A DNA stretch of 64,000 bases from Sphingomonas adhaesiva (GCF_036946125.1 NZ_JAQIJT010000002.1:2354001-2418000); one strand, 5' to 3'. Numbered from the stretch's first letter, positions 24,327-37,738 are shown. Made by a program: numbers and translations. Notes: generated by a model from the sequence alone, not told the origin.

Positions 24327-25964
24327 ATGGACCTCCTCGCCCAGCTGCGCGGCATCGTCGGGCGCCGTCATGTCCTGACCGGCGCGCGCACCCGGCGCTT
24401 CGCCACCGGCTATCGCTACGGCGCGGGCGAGGTGCTGGCGGTGGTGCGCCCCGGCACGCTGGTGGAGCAATGGCGCGCGCTCGCCGCCTGCGTCGCCGCC
24501 GACGTCATCGTCATCGCGCAGGCCGCCAACACCGGCCTGACCGGCGGCTCGACGCCGGACGGCGCCTACGACCGCCCGGTCGTGCTCATGAGCGTGACGC
24601 GGATCGCCGGCATCCATCCGATCGACGGCGGGCGGCAGGTGGTGTGCCTGCCCGGCGCCACGCTCGACCGGCTGGAGCAGCTGCTCGCGCCGCTGGGACG
24701 CGAGCCGCACTCCGTCATCGGATCGTCGTGCATCGGCGCGTCGGTCATCGGCGGCGTGTGCAACAATTCGGGCGGCGCGCTGGTCCGCCGCGGCCCCGCC
24801 TATACCGAACTGGCACTCTATGCGCAGGTGACCGCGGACGGCCGCCTGACGCTGGTCAACCACCTCGGCATCCCGCTCGGCGACGATCCGGAATCGATCC
24901 TGACCCGTGCCGAGCGCGGCGGGTTCGCCCCCGCCCCTACCGATGCGCGCGCCTCCGACGACCGTTACGCCGCGCACGTCCGCGCCACCGACGCCGACAC
25001 GCCCGCGCGCTTCAACGCCGATCCCGCGCGCCTGTTCGAGGCATCGGGCAGCGCGGGCAAGGTCATGCTCTTCGCGGTCCGTCTCGATACCTTCCCACGC
25101 GATCGCGAGACCGCGACCTTCTACATCGGCACCAACGACCCTGCCGAGTTCACCGCGCTGCGCCGCGCGATGCTCGCCCCCGACATGCCGCTTCCGATCT
25201 CGGGCGAATATGTCCATCGCACCGCGTTCGACATCGCCGACAGCTACGGCAAGGACACGTTCCTCGCGATCCGCACGCTCGGCACCGCGCGCCTGCCCGC
25301 GCTGTTCGCGTTACGCGGCTGGTTCGACCGCGTCACGCGCCGCCCGCATCTCGGCGATCGCCTGCTCCAGCGCCTCGCCGATCGCCTGCCCGACCACCTC
25401 CCGCCGCGGATGCGCGCGTATCGCGACCGTTTCGCGCATCATCTGATCCTGAAGGTCGCCGACGACGGCATCGCCCCCACCCGCGCCTGGCTCGCGGCGC
25501 ACATGCCGGACGCGCATGTCGAATGTACCGCGCATGAGGCGCAGGCCGCCTTCCTCCACCGCTTCGCCGTGGCCGGCGCCGCGGTCCGCTACCGCGCGGT
25601 CCATGGCGGCGAGGTCGTCGCGCTCGACTTCGCGCTGCGGCGCAACGACGCCGACTGGTCGCGCGACCTGACCGGCGACGCCGCGCCCGCGGTTCGCCAC
25701 GCGCTGCGCTACGGCCATTTCTTCTGCCACGTCTTCCACCACGATTATGTCGTCCACGCCGATGCGGATGCCGCCGCGGTCGAACACACGATCCACGCCG
25801 CGCTCGACGCCTGCGGCGCGGAATATCCGGCCGAGCACAATGTCGGCCACCTCTATGCCGCCAAGCCCGCGCTGGCGGACCATTACCGCGCGCTCGACCC
25901 GTGCAACGCGTTCAACCCCGGCATCGGCCACACCCCACGCACGAAGGGTTGGCGCAGAGGGTGA
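24327..25964 (+). CDS. dld: Quinone-dependent D-lactate dehydrogenase (Dld type)
   Basis: About 545 residues. An FAD_binding_4 domain (QAANTGLTGGSTPDG; GSSCIGASVIGGVCNNSGGA) is followed by the Dld C-terminal membrane-association domain (ISGEYVHRTAFDIADSYGKD; VADDGIAPTRAW; CHVFHHDYV). It oxidises D-lactate to pyruvate and passes electrons to quinone at the inner membrane. Start ATG 24327; no strong ribosome site is seen, which fits coupling to the Rieske gene 8 nt upstream. D-lactate is also the by-product of MurQ, encoded about 11 kb away. Confidence 0.9.
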   Translation: MDLLAQLRGIVGRRHVLTGARTRRFATGYRYGAGEVLAVVRPGTLVEQWRALAACVAADVIVIAQAANTGLTGGSTPDGAYDRPVVLMSVTRIAGIHPIDGGRQVVCLPGATLDRLEQLLAPLGREPHSVIGSSCIGASVIGGVCNNSGGALVRRGPAYTELALYAQVTADGRLTLVNHLGIPLGDDPESILTRAERGGFAPAPTDARASDDRYAAHVRATDADTPARFNADPARLFEASGSAGKVMLFAVRLDTFPRDRETATFYIGTNDPAEFTALRRAMLAPDMPLPISGEYVHRTAFDIADSYGKDTFLAIRTLGTARLPALFALRGWFDRVTRRPHLGDRLLQRLADRLPDHLPPRMRAYRDRFAHHLILKVADDGIAPTRAWLAAHMPDAHVECTAHEAQAAFLHRFAVAGAAVRYRAVHGGEVVALDFALRRNDADWSRDLTGDAAPAVRHALRYGHFFCHVFHHDYVVHADADAAAVEHTIHAALDACGAEYPAEHNVGHLYAAKPALADHYRALDPCNAFNPGIGHTPRTKGWRRG

Positions 25965-25984
25965 TCCATCAAAACTGAAGCACT

Positions 25985-26082
25985 TCCCCGGCGAAGGCCG
26001 GGGCCCAGTTGGGAAGGCTTCGGTGAGGAAGCGAGCGCTCGATCACCAGCGCTGGACAACTGGACCCCGGCCTTCGCCGGGG
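25985..26082. repeat. Palindromic intergenic repeat between convergent genes
   Basis: Arms TCCCCGGCGAAGGCCGGGGC and CCCCGGCCTTCGCCGGGGA face each other across about 60 bp between the convergent dld and Lrp-type genes. It is related to the outer arms of the 6836 element and probably works as a bidirectional transcript end. Confidence 0.75.
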
Positions 26083-26128
26083 AGGCGGTTGTGGCCGGTT
26101 CAAGCCGCGTGGATCAGACTCTCGAGGT

Positions 26129-26596
26129 TCACCGCACCGGATACCCGCTCCAGCGCTTGATCGGCCGGATCGCGAAATACGTCCGCATCGCCGCCACCTC
26201 GGGCAGCTGCGACAGGCAGTTGCGGTGGATGTCGTCGAAATGCTTCAGGTCGCGCGCCGCGACGCGCAGCACATAGTCCGCGTGCCCCGCCATCAGGTCG
26301 CATTCCAGTATCTCGTCATAGCGCATTACCGCCGCCTCGAACCGCTCCAGCACGTCGCGGTTCTGGCTGGTCAGCGAAATCTCGACCAGCGCCTGGAGGT
26401 CCAGTCCGATCCGCACGGGATCGAGCCGCGCATGATAGCCCTCGATCACCCCCGCCGCCTCCAGCGCCTTGATCCGTCGCTGGCAGCTCGACGCGGACAG
26501 CCCCGCATCCGCCGCCAGCTCCGCGATCGACCGGCTGGAGTCGCGTTGCAGCAGCGCCAGCAGCGCAGCATCGGCCCGGTCGAACGAATTTCCCAT
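26129..26596 (-). CDS. Lrp/AsnC-family regulator
   Basis: 155 residues from ATG 26596 (AGGTC five bases upstream); an upstream in-frame ATG at 26632 would add 12 residues. The helix-turn-helix is DSSRSIAELAADAGLSASSC with QRRIKALEAAGVIEGYHA, followed by the RAM ligand domain (DILECDLMAGHADYVLRVAA-like, with AGHADY the effector loop). Transcribed divergently from alanine dehydrogenase, so it is most likely the activator of that gene in response to alanine, as in other Alphaproteobacteria. Confidence 0.92.
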   Translation of the reverse strand: MGNSFDRADAALLALLQRDSSRSIAELAADAGLSASSCQRRIKALEAAGVIEGYHARLDPVRIGLDLQALVEISLTSQNRDVLERFEAAVMRYDEILECDLMAGHADYVLRVAARDLKHFDDIHRNCLSQLPEVAAMRTYFAIRPIKRWSGYPVR

Positions 26597-26635
26597 CGAT
26601 TGACCTGATAGCGGGTCGATCACCCACTTCAAGCC

Positions 26636-26648
26636 ATGCGCCGCGCAT
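26636..26648. promoter_or_regulatory. Palindrome in the Lrp/ald divergent promoter
   Basis: ATGCGC-C-GCGCAT, a perfect 13-bp palindrome, lies midway between the Lrp-type regulator and ald. It is a plausible regulator site; no experimental pattern is known to me for this family member. Confidence 0.35.
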
Positions 26649-26715
26649 CTTTGCGCACTTTCGCCACGCGGACGCGGCTATATCCGCGCCACCACAGGGG
26701 CAGGAGCAATTAGGC

Positions 26716-27831
26716 ATGATCGTAGGCACGGTACGCGAGATCAAGACGCACGAATATCGCGTCGGCCTGACGCCGGAGAGCGCGCGCGAGCTGGTCGCGC
26801 ACGGTCACGAGGTGCTGGTCGAAAGCGGCGCGGGCGTCGGCATCGGCTCCAGCGACGAGGATTATGCCGCGGCGGGCGCGACGCTCCTGCCCGACGCCAA
26901 GGCCGTCTTCGACGCCGCCGAGATGATCGTGAAGGTCAAGGAGCCGCAGCCGGTCGAGCGCGCGATGCTGCGCCCCGGGCAGATCCTGTTCACCTACCTG
27001 CACCTCGCGCCCGATCCCGAGCAGGCGAAGGACCTGATCGCGTCGGGCGCGACCTGCATCGCCTATGAGACGGTCACCGACCGTTCGGGCGCGCTGCCGC
27101 TGCTGAAGCCGATGAGCCAGGTCGCGGGCCGCATGTCGATCCAGGCGGGCGCCACCGCGCTGGAGAAGGCGAACGGCGGGCGCGGCGTGCTGCTGGGCGG
27201 CGTGCCCGGCGTGCGTCCGGGCAAGGTCGCGATCCTGGGCGGCGGCGTCGTCGGTTTCAACGCGGCGCAGATGGCGGCCGGGCTGGGCGCGGACGTCACC
27301 ATCCTCGACCGCAGTCCCGAGGTGCTGGAGCGTCTGGCGATGCATTTCGAGGCGCGCGCCAAGACCCGCTTCGCCAATGCCGCCAATGTCGCGGAATGCG
27401 TCGCGGAGGCCGATCTGGTCATCGGTGCGGTGCTGGTGGCGGGCGCCGCCGCGCCGAAGCTGGTATCGGCGGCGATGCTCAAGACGATGCAGCGCGGCGC
27501 GGTGCTGGTCGATGTCGCGATCGACCAGGGCGGCTGTTTCGAGACGAGCCGCCCGACCACCCATGCCGAGCCGACCTATGTCGTCGACGACGTGGTCCAT
27601 TATTGCGTCGCCAACATGCCGGGCGCGGTCGCGCGCACCAGCACCTATGCGCTCAACAACGTGACGCTGCCCCACGCGCTGCGCATCGCCGACCTGGGCT
27701 GGAGGGACGCGCTGCGCCGGGACCCGCACCTCGCCGCCGGGCTGAACGTGTGGGACGGCAAGATCACCTACCCCGCGGTCGCCGAGGAACTGGGCCTGCC
27801 CAGCGCCACACTGGACACCGCGCTGGCGTAA
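26716..27831 (+). CDS. ald: Alanine dehydrogenase
   Basis: NAD-dependent oxidative deamination of L-alanine to pyruvate and ammonia. 371 residues, normal length. MIVGTVREIKTHEYRVGLTP is the typical N-terminus, MIVKVKEPQ has the substrate Lys, LFTYLHLAPD the catalytic His, and VAILGGGVVGFNAAQMAAGL the NAD-binding fold. QGGCFETSRPTTHAEPTY and NNVTLPHALRIA follow. AGGAG lies nine bases before ATG 26716. Divergent from its probable Lrp-type regulator. Confidence 0.96.
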   Translation: MIVGTVREIKTHEYRVGLTPESARELVAHGHEVLVESGAGVGIGSSDEDYAAAGATLLPDAKAVFDAAEMIVKVKEPQPVERAMLRPGQILFTYLHLAPDPEQAKDLIASGATCIAYETVTDRSGALPLLKPMSQVAGRMSIQAGATALEKANGGRGVLLGGVPGVRPGKVAILGGGVVGFNAAQMAAGLGADVTILDRSPEVLERLAMHFEARAKTRFANAANVAECVAEADLVIGAVLVAGAAAPKLVSAAMLKTMQRGAVLVDVAIDQGGCFETSRPTTHAEPTYVVDDVVHYCVANMPGAVARTSTYALNNVTLPHALRIADLGWRDALRRDPHLAAGLNVWDGKITYPAVAEELGLPSATLDTALA

Positions 27832-27841
27832 GCCGCGCCCT

Positions 27842-28092
27842 CGTCACCCCGGGCCTGACCCGGGGTCCCGCTTCTTCTTCCCACGTCGCGAAGAAAGCGG
27901 GACCCCGGCTCGGGCGAAACCTCTGTGAAGGTCGCGGATCGTTTGACAATTTCGCCGTTCCCCGGCGAAGGCCGGGGCCTTTGCAAAAGGCTACACCGTG
28001 CTCCTGCGCAGGCAGGAGCCCAGGGTTGCAAGTCCCATAAGGCGCTGATGGGCTGGGCCCTGGGCTCCTGCCTGCGCAGGAGCACGGCGTGC
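27842..28092. repeat. Composite palindromic repeats in the ald-nitronate monooxygenase gap
   Basis: The 27832-28185 gap has two repeat modules: 27842-27910 (arms CCCCGGGCCTGACCCGGGG and AGCGGGACCCCGG) and 27957-28092. The second contains GTTCCCCGGCGAAGGCCGGG and the long palindrome with arms GTGCTCCTGCGCAGGCAGGAG and CTCCTGCCTGCGCAGGAGCAC. No gene is evident; the promoter for the next gene should lie in 28093-28185. Confidence 0.78.
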
Positions 28093-28185
28093 GCCCGGTG
28101 CTGTTGCGCCCGTTTCGCAGAGGTCTCGATCGGGTCCGGGGTGACGGATATTGCCGAAACGATTCGACCCGCATAGTCAGTCGCG

Positions 28186-29238
28186 ATGACCGACACGCTC
28201 ATCGCCTCCTCCCCCACCGACACCAGCGGCGCCGCGCGCCTGGCCCGCCGCATGGAGCGCGGCGCGCGCTTCCTGGGCGCCGACGTCGCGATCATGGCCG
28301 GCGCCATGTCCTGGGTGTCGGAGCGCAACCTGGTCGCCGCCATGTCCAACGCCGGCGGGTTCGGCGTGATCGCGTGCGGCGCGATGACGCCCGCGCTGCT
28401 GGATGCCGAGATCGCCGCGACCAGGGCGCTCACCGCGCGAGCCTTCGGCGTCAATCTCATCACCATGCATCCGCAGCTCGACGAGCTGATCGCGGTCTGC
28501 GCGCGCCATGAGGTCGGCCACGTCGTCCTCGCCGGCGGGCTGCCGCCCAAGGGCTCGCTGGAGGCGATCAAGGCGTCGGGCGCCAAGGTCGTCTGCTTCG
28601 CACCGACGCTGGCGCTGGCGAAGAAGCTGATCCGCTCCGGTGTCGACGCGCTGGTGATCGAGGGGATGGAGGCCGGCGGCCACATCGGCCCCGTCTCCAC
28701 CAGCGTTCTGGCGCAGGAGATGCTGCCCGTCATCGCCGATGACGTGCCCGTCTTCGTCGCGGGCGGGATCGGCCGCGGCGAGGCGATCGCGGGCTATCTC
28801 GACATGGGCGCGGCCGGCGTCCAGCTCGGCACCCGCTTCGTCTGCGCGACCGAGTCGATCGCGCACCCCAATTTCAAGAAGGCGTTCATCCGCGCCAGCG
28901 CGCGCGACGCGGTAGCGAGCGTCCAGATCGACCCGCGCCTCCCCGTCATTCCCGTCCGCGCGCTCAAGAACGCCGGCGGCGAGCTCTTCACGGCCAAGCA
29001 GCGCGAGGTCGCGCAGTCGCTCGACGAGGGCAGCGTCGCGATGGCGGAGGCGCAGTTGCAGATCGAACATTACTGGGCCGGCGCGCTGCGCCGCGCGGTG
29101 ATCGACGGCGATGTCGAGCATGGCAGCGTCATGGCGGGCCAGTCGGTCGGCATGGTGACGAAGGAAGAGCCGATCGCGGACATCATCGCCACGCTGATGG
29201 CGGAGGCCGCGCACGCGCTGGAGAAGAAGGCGGGGTAA
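28186..29238 (+). CDS. Nitronate monooxygenase-type FMN enzyme
   Basis: 350-residue TIM-barrel flavoprotein of the 2-nitropropane dioxygenase/FabK superfamily. Motifs are MAGAMSWVSERNLVAAMSNA, VNLITMHPQLDEL, VIEGMEAGGHIGPVST and VAGGIGRGEAIAGYLDMGA (phosphate binding), then VQLGTRFVCATES. Such enzymes oxidise alkyl nitronates to carbonyls, protecting against nitro-compounds such as propionate 3-nitronate. The FabK-like enoyl reductase function is an alternative but less likely in this phylum. Alone in its transcription unit. Confidence 0.87.
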   Translation: MTDTLIASSPTDTSGAARLARRMERGARFLGADVAIMAGAMSWVSERNLVAAMSNAGGFGVIACGAMTPALLDAEIAATRALTARAFGVNLITMHPQLDELIAVCARHEVGHVVLAGGLPPKGSLEAIKASGAKVVCFAPTLALAKKLIRSGVDALVIEGMEAGGHIGPVSTSVLAQEMLPVIADDVPVFVAGGIGRGEAIAGYLDMGAAGVQLGTRFVCATESIAHPNFKKAFIRASARDAVASVQIDPRLPVIPVRALKNAGGELFTAKQREVAQSLDEGSVAMAEAQLQIEHYWAGALRRAVIDGDVEHGSVMAGQSVGMVTKEEPIADIIATLMAEAAHALEKKAG

Positions 29239-29252
29239 GTCGGCCCTTAGAA

Positions 29253-29354
29253 AGCCCCTCCCCTTCAGGGGAGGGGTTGGGGTGGGGCTGTCACAGGCGC
29301 CGGTCTCGGCGAGGCTCGCCCCACCCCAAACCCCTCCCCTGAAGGGGAGGGGCT
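29253..29354. repeat. Long inverted repeat between convergent genes
   Basis: Arms AGCCCCTCCCCTTCAGGGGA and TCCCCTGAAGGGGAGGGGCT, each itself palindromic, with secondary pairing of GTTGGGGTGGGG to CCCCACCCCAAAC. A typical Sphingomonadales intergenic repeat that here separates convergent genes and can act as a terminator in both directions. Confidence 0.82.
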
Positions 29355-29364
29355 CTTCAGCTAC

Positions 29365-30039
29365 CTACAACACCCACCGCCACACCCCCGCGGCCCATCC
29401 TGCCAGCGGCAGATGCGCCCAGGTCGCGACCAGCCACACCACCAATCCGCCCCCCAGCGCATGCCCGCCGAGGCCGCGCAGGCGCACCCCGCGCGCGAAC
29501 GGCACGAAGCTCGTCCGCCGCTCCCACTCCGGCCAGAAACCGGGCTCCAGCCGCGCCTTCTTGCGGTCCTGCGCCGCCGCGCCCACCAGCGCCAGCACGA
29601 CGATCGCACCCGCCAGCACCACGTTCGACGGCTCGGGATAGACCAGGATGTGGGCCGCGCCCCATAGCGCGAAGCCCCACATCATCGGGTGCCGCGTGAT
29701 CGCGAACACGCCACGCGGCTCGGGCACCGGCCTCGCCCGCCCGGTCGGATCGGGCAACGCCGGGTTGCGCACCAGCGACCCCATGAACAGCACGCTCGCG
29801 ACCAGCATCACGACGGTCGCCACCGCCCACAGCCCGTCGCCGACCGGCCACAGCGCGCGCCCCGGCGGCGCGGCGCGATAGGCGACGACCAGCCACCCCA
29901 GCGTCACCGCCGCGACCAGCGAATAGAGCCCCAGGAACCCGCGCTCCCCCACGCGCCTCACCAGCGCGCCTCGCAGGGGATGCGACAGGAGGAAGTGCGT
30001 CCCCACGAACGCGGTGGCCGCAAGCGCTACTTCCTCCAT
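29365..30039 (-). CDS. NnrU family membrane protein
   Basis: 224 residues from ATG 30039 (MEEVALAATAFVGTHFLLSH). About six membrane segments. The NnrU/isoprenylcysteine methyltransferase-like core GVFAITRHPMMWGFALWGAA, with HPMMWG as the conserved element, and PGFWPEWERRTSFVPF are visible. NnrU proteins were named from denitrification loci but are widespread; no nitrogen-oxide genes are adjacent here. The gene lies 17 nt downstream of the peptide transporter and is probably co-transcribed with it. Confidence 0.88.
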   Translation of the reverse strand: MEEVALAATAFVGTHFLLSHPLRGALVRRVGERGFLGLYSLVAAVTLGWLVVAYRAAPPGRALWPVGDGLWAVATVVMLVASVLFMGSLVRNPALPDPTGRARPVPEPRGVFAITRHPMMWGFALWGAAHILVYPEPSNVVLAGAIVVLALVGAAAQDRKKARLEPGFWPEWERRTSFVPFARGVRLRGLGGHALGGGLVVWLVATWAHLPLAGWAAGVWRWVL

Positions 30040-30056
30040 GGCATCCCCCTTTCCCG

Positions 30057-31667
30057 CTACGGGCGCCGCGTCTCCGTGGCGGTGTCGATGCCGGCGGCGG
30101 CCGGCTCGGCCAGTTCGCGCTCGCCCGCCATCGCATGGTCGGGGCTGTCGCGCAGCGTGTCGAGGTGCATCAGCCGCCGGATCAGCGGGCTGACCACCAG
30201 CACCGCCACCGCGATCCCCATCGCCCACCAGCCGACGGTGTTGTAGATCGCGAGCGTTCCCTCCTGCGTCATCGTGCCGCCCTCGCCGCCCCCGGTCGCC
30301 TCGCCGATCTTGCCGGCGACGAAATTGCCGACCGCGGTCATGTAGAACCATGCCCCCATGATGAGGCTGGCGAGATGCTGCGGCGCCAGCCGGTTCATCG
30401 CCGACAGCCCCACCGGCGACAGGCACAGCTCGCCGCTGGTCTGGAAGAAGTAGATCATGAAGACGAGGAAGACGGGCGTCGCCACGCCCGGCCCCATCAT
30501 CCGCGCGCCCCAGACGAACAGCAGGAAGCTGAGCGCGATCTGCGCCAGCGCCAGCCCGAACTTGGCGGGCGCGGACGGCTCCCAGCCGCGCTTGCCCAGG
30601 AACACCCACAGCCCCGCGAACAGCGGCCCCAGCAGGACGATGTAGATCGGGTTGATCGACTGGAACAGCGACGCCGGCACCCCGCCGCGGTCGACGAAAC
30701 GGTCGGTATAGAGGTTCAGCGATCCGCCCGCCTGCTCGAACAGTCCCCAGAACACCGGGTTCAGCGCGATCAGGAACAGGATCGCCAGCATCCGGTCGCG
30801 CGCGTGCGGCTCCAGCTTCAGGCTGGCGAACAGCACATAGCCCAGCAGCCCGACGCCGCACACGATCAGCAGCGTCTCCATCACGTCCTGATACTGGATC
30901 AGCGCCCAGATCACCGCGACCGACGCGACGCCGATACCGTAGATGCTCCACTCGCGCCCGCGCGCCAGCATCGCGGGCGGCTCGCCGCGGCCCATCAGCA
31001 GCGGACGCCCCAGGACGAAGACGATGAGGCCCAGCAGCATGCCGACCCCCGCCGCGCCGAAGCCGTACGCCCAGCCATAGGTTTCGCCCAGCCAGCCGGC
31101 CAGGATCGTCCCGATCGCCGCGCCCGTGTTGATGCCGATGTAGAAGATCGTATAGGCGCCGTCGCGGCGCACGTCGGTCAGCGGGTACAGCTGCCCCACG
31201 ATCACCGACACGTTGGCCTTCAGAAAGCCGACGCCGACGATGATGAACGCCAGCGCCAGCCAGAACACGTTGATCGCGCCCGATGCCTGACCGCCGTCGC
31301 CCTCCACCGCCATCAGCGCATGGCCGATCGTCAGCAGCACCGCGCCGTACGTCACCGCCTTGCGCTGCCCCAGGTAGCGGTCCGCCAGATAGCCGCCCAG
31401 CAGCGGGGTGACATAGGTCAGCGCGGTATAGGCACCGTAGATCAGGTTGGATTTGCCGTCGTCGAACAGCCAGTGCTTGGTCAGGTAGAAAATGAGCAGC
31501 GCGCGCATGCCGTAATAGGAGAAGCGCTCCCACATCTCGACGAAGAACAGGACATACAGGCCTTTGGGATGACCCGCGAACTCGTCGCCCGGGCGCACCG
31601 CGGCGGCGATGCCGCCACCCAGCAGCAGCACCAGGAAGCCGAGCGCGATCGTCGGAATGATGGGCAA
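30057..31667 (-). CDS. POT-family proton-dependent peptide transporter
   Basis: 536 residues, about 14 membrane helices. The proton-coupling motif appears as FFVEMWERFSYYGMRALL in helix 1. GGYLADRYLGQRKAVTYGA is the PTR2 loop motif, FYIGINTGAAIG marks helix 5, and FFQTSGELCLSPVGLSAMNRL is the PTR2 signature with the peptide-binding Glu. It imports di- and tripeptides with protons across the inner membrane. Start ATG 31667. Divergent from a nitroreductase, upstream of nnrU. With M61 and M16 peptidases in the window it fits a lifestyle of peptide scavenging. Confidence 0.94.
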   Translation of the reverse strand: MPIIPTIALGFLVLLLGGGIAAAVRPGDEFAGHPKGLYVLFFVEMWERFSYYGMRALLIFYLTKHWLFDDGKSNLIYGAYTALTYVTPLLGGYLADRYLGQRKAVTYGAVLLTIGHALMAVEGDGGQASGAINVFWLALAFIIVGVGFLKANVSVIVGQLYPLTDVRRDGAYTIFYIGINTGAAIGTILAGWLGETYGWAYGFGAAGVGMLLGLIVFVLGRPLLMGRGEPPAMLARGREWSIYGIGVASVAVIWALIQYQDVMETLLIVCGVGLLGYVLFASLKLEPHARDRMLAILFLIALNPVFWGLFEQAGGSLNLYTDRFVDRGGVPASLFQSINPIYIVLLGPLFAGLWVFLGKRGWEPSAPAKFGLALAQIALSFLLFVWGARMMGPGVATPVFLVFMIYFFQTSGELCLSPVGLSAMNRLAPQHLASLIMGAWFYMTAVGNFVAGKIGEATGGGEGGTMTQEGTLAIYNTVGWWAMGIAVAVLVVSPLIRRLMHLDTLRDSPDHAMAGERELAEPAAAGIDTATETRRP

Positions 31668-31767
31668 GGGAAGAACGCTCCTACATCGAGGCGAAAATGG
31701 TTGCGGCGGAGACTAGCGGCAAAGCCGGCGCTGTAAATACGCCGCGCGGGCCTCTATCTGAGACGCG

Positions 31768-32346
31768 ATGTTCAACGATACCTCCTCCCCACTCTCGCTG
31801 CTCGCCTCGCGCCGCTCGGGCAAGCCGCGCGACCTGGTCGCCCCCGCCCCCGATCGGGCGCGATTGATCGAGATGATCCGGCTCGCCGGGCGCACTCCGG
31901 ACCATGGCAAGCTCGCGCCGTGGCGCTTCGTGATCGTCCCCGACGATCGTCGCGATGCGCTCGCCGCGCTGCTGGTCGACGCCTATCGCGCCGAACGCCC
32001 CGAGGCCAAACGTGCCGAGCTGGACGCGATGGAGCAGTTCGCGCGCCAGGCGCCCGCACTGGTCGTGGCGCTGTTCTCCCCGCGCACCGGCAGCCATATT
32101 CCGATGTGGGAGCAGGAGCTGTCGGCGGGCGCGGCCTGCATGAACCTGCTCCACGCGGTCCATGCGCACGGTTTCGCCGGCGGCTGGCTCACCGGCTGGC
32201 CGGCGTTCTCCGATCGCGTCCGCGACGCCTTCGGTGCGGCCCCGGAGCGGATCGCGGGGTTCATGTTCATCGGCACGCCTGCGCGCGCGCTGGAAGAACG
32301 CCCGCGCCCCGACGAGGCGACGCTGTGGAGCGAGTGGGCGGGGTAG
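31768..32346 (+). CDS. Nitroreductase family protein (YdjA-like)
   Basis: 192 residues, FMN-binding nitroreductase fold. SLLASRRSGKPRDL binds the phosphate, APDRARLIEMIRLAGRTPDH and GKLAPWRFVIV are family-typical, EQELSAGAACMNLLHAVHAHG forms the dimer helix, and FMFIGTPARALEERPRP the C-terminus. YdjA-like enzymes are NAD(P)H-dependent quinone or nitro reductases; the physiological substrate is not known. Divergent from the peptide transporter, convergent with gltB. Confidence 0.88.
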   Translation: MFNDTSSPLSLLASRRSGKPRDLVAPAPDRARLIEMIRLAGRTPDHGKLAPWRFVIVPDDRRDALAALLVDAYRAERPEAKRAELDAMEQFARQAPALVVALFSPRTGSHIPMWEQELSAGAACMNLLHAVHAHGFAGGWLTGWPAFSDRVRDAFGAAPERIAGFMFIGTPARALEERPRPDEATLWSEWAG

Positions 32347-32350
32347 AAAC

Positions 32351-32433
32351 GTCACCCCGGCCTTGAGCCGGGGCCCCGCTCTCCACCACCGTCGCGGAAG
32401 AAGCGGGACCCCGGGTCAAGCCCCGGGGTGACG
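32351..32433. repeat. Palindromic repeat between convergent genes
   Basis: Arms GTCACCCCGGCCTTGAGCCG and GGGTCAAGCCCCGGGGTGAC in the gap between the nitroreductase and gltB genes, same class as at 21715 and 27842. It is the only candidate transcript end for either gene. Confidence 0.78.
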
Positions 32434-32442
32434 GAAAACGGA

Positions 32443-36962
<4,520 letters not shown>

Positions 36963-36966
<4 letters not shown>

Positions 36967-37445
36967 GGGATAAGCCCCTCGGATTGAAGCAGCGAGATAA
37001 TGCGGCGTGTGCCGGCGATCAGATCGGGCAGGTCTCGCCAGGCCAGATTGGCGCGGTCAGCCTGCATGGCGGGCCGGGTCGGATAATCATGCGCCAGCAC
37101 GTTTCGGGTCGTGCCCAGTTCGATCCAGCGATCGGCGCTCGCGATGCCGCCCAGCGCCTCGATCCGCCGGAACTGGTTCTGCGCGGACAGACCCGCGATC
37201 GTCTCGCCGGAAAGAAAGAGGAAGCCACGGAAGAGCTTTCGGGCGACGAGGTCGTATAATTGATCGAATATCCGCAGCATCGCGTGGAGCCGCTCCCGAT
37301 CTTCGTCCTGCCATGCCGCAAGCCTCGCACCGTCGAGCGGAAAGAGCATCGCCATCCGGCGGCTTAGCCGCTCGGCATGCGCCGCCAGTTGTTCAGCCGC
37401 GAACGCCGCCTCCCGGGTGGCCTCCCGCACCTCTTCGCGCGTCAC
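36963..37445 (-). CDS. HepT-like HEPN-domain toxin
   Basis: 160 residues from GTG 37445. All-helical HEPN protein with the RNase motif RNVLAHDY (Arg114, His119, Tyr121), the R-x4-H-x-Y form of HepT toxins. In described MntA/HepT pairs the Tyr is the residue AMPylated by the partner, and the unmodified toxin cleaves tRNA. The preceding helices (LRIFDQLYDLVARKLFRGFL) fit the dimer core. Its start overlaps the mntA stop (GTGA) and its stop overlaps the gltB start (ATGA). I see no gene decay. Alternative reading: a HEPN accessory regulator rather than a toxin; the intact motif and the paired nucleotidyltransferase favour a toxin. Confidence 0.82.
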
Positions 37446-37738
37446 AGGACGATACCTTCGCGACGCGCGGCGCGATCGATCCACCGGGGTTCGGCACCCC
37501 GCGCGGCGACGACGACATCGATCTGCTCCTCGTCCAGCGCCTTCCAGATCGACGCTCGAAACAGCACCTCGTGAGCGAGATCGGCCACGTCGGGATCGGC
37601 CTCGACATGAAGGTCGATGTCGCCTCCCGTGCGATCGTCATCCGCCCTGCTGCCGAACAGTCGGACGGTCGCCGACGGGCCGAACGCCTCCAGGGCCGCG
37701 GCCTTTATCGCGCTTACCTGATCGGCGGACAGCCTCAC
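37442..37738 (-). CDS. MntA-like minimal nucleotidyltransferase antitoxin
   Basis: 98 residues from GTG 37738, sharing four bases with the gltD stop. Polymerase-beta-type minimal nucleotidyltransferase: VRLFGSRADDDRTGGDIDL gives Gly-Ser at 29-30 and the two metal-binding Asp at 40 and 42, followed by a later acidic residue in EEQIDVVVA. MntA antitoxins inactivate HepT by adding AMP to its Tyr. Placement of antitoxin first, toxin second is the usual order. The pair is wedged between gltD and gltB. Confidence 0.85.
   Translation of the reverse strand: MRLSADQVSAIKAAALEAFGPSATVRLFGSRADDDRTGGDIDLHVEADPDVADLAHEVLFRASIWKALDEEQIDVVVAARGAEPRWIDRAARREGIVL

Noticed and set aside
28186..29238. FabK enoyl-ACP reductase
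   Set aside because: No fatty-acid genes are adjacent, and the motif pattern fits the nitronate monooxygenase branch better.
29365..31533. A 722-codon minus-strand frame that would fuse NnrU to an upstream extension
   Set aside because: The upstream part is the wrong frame of the peptide transporter gene. The real NnrU begins at ATG 30039.
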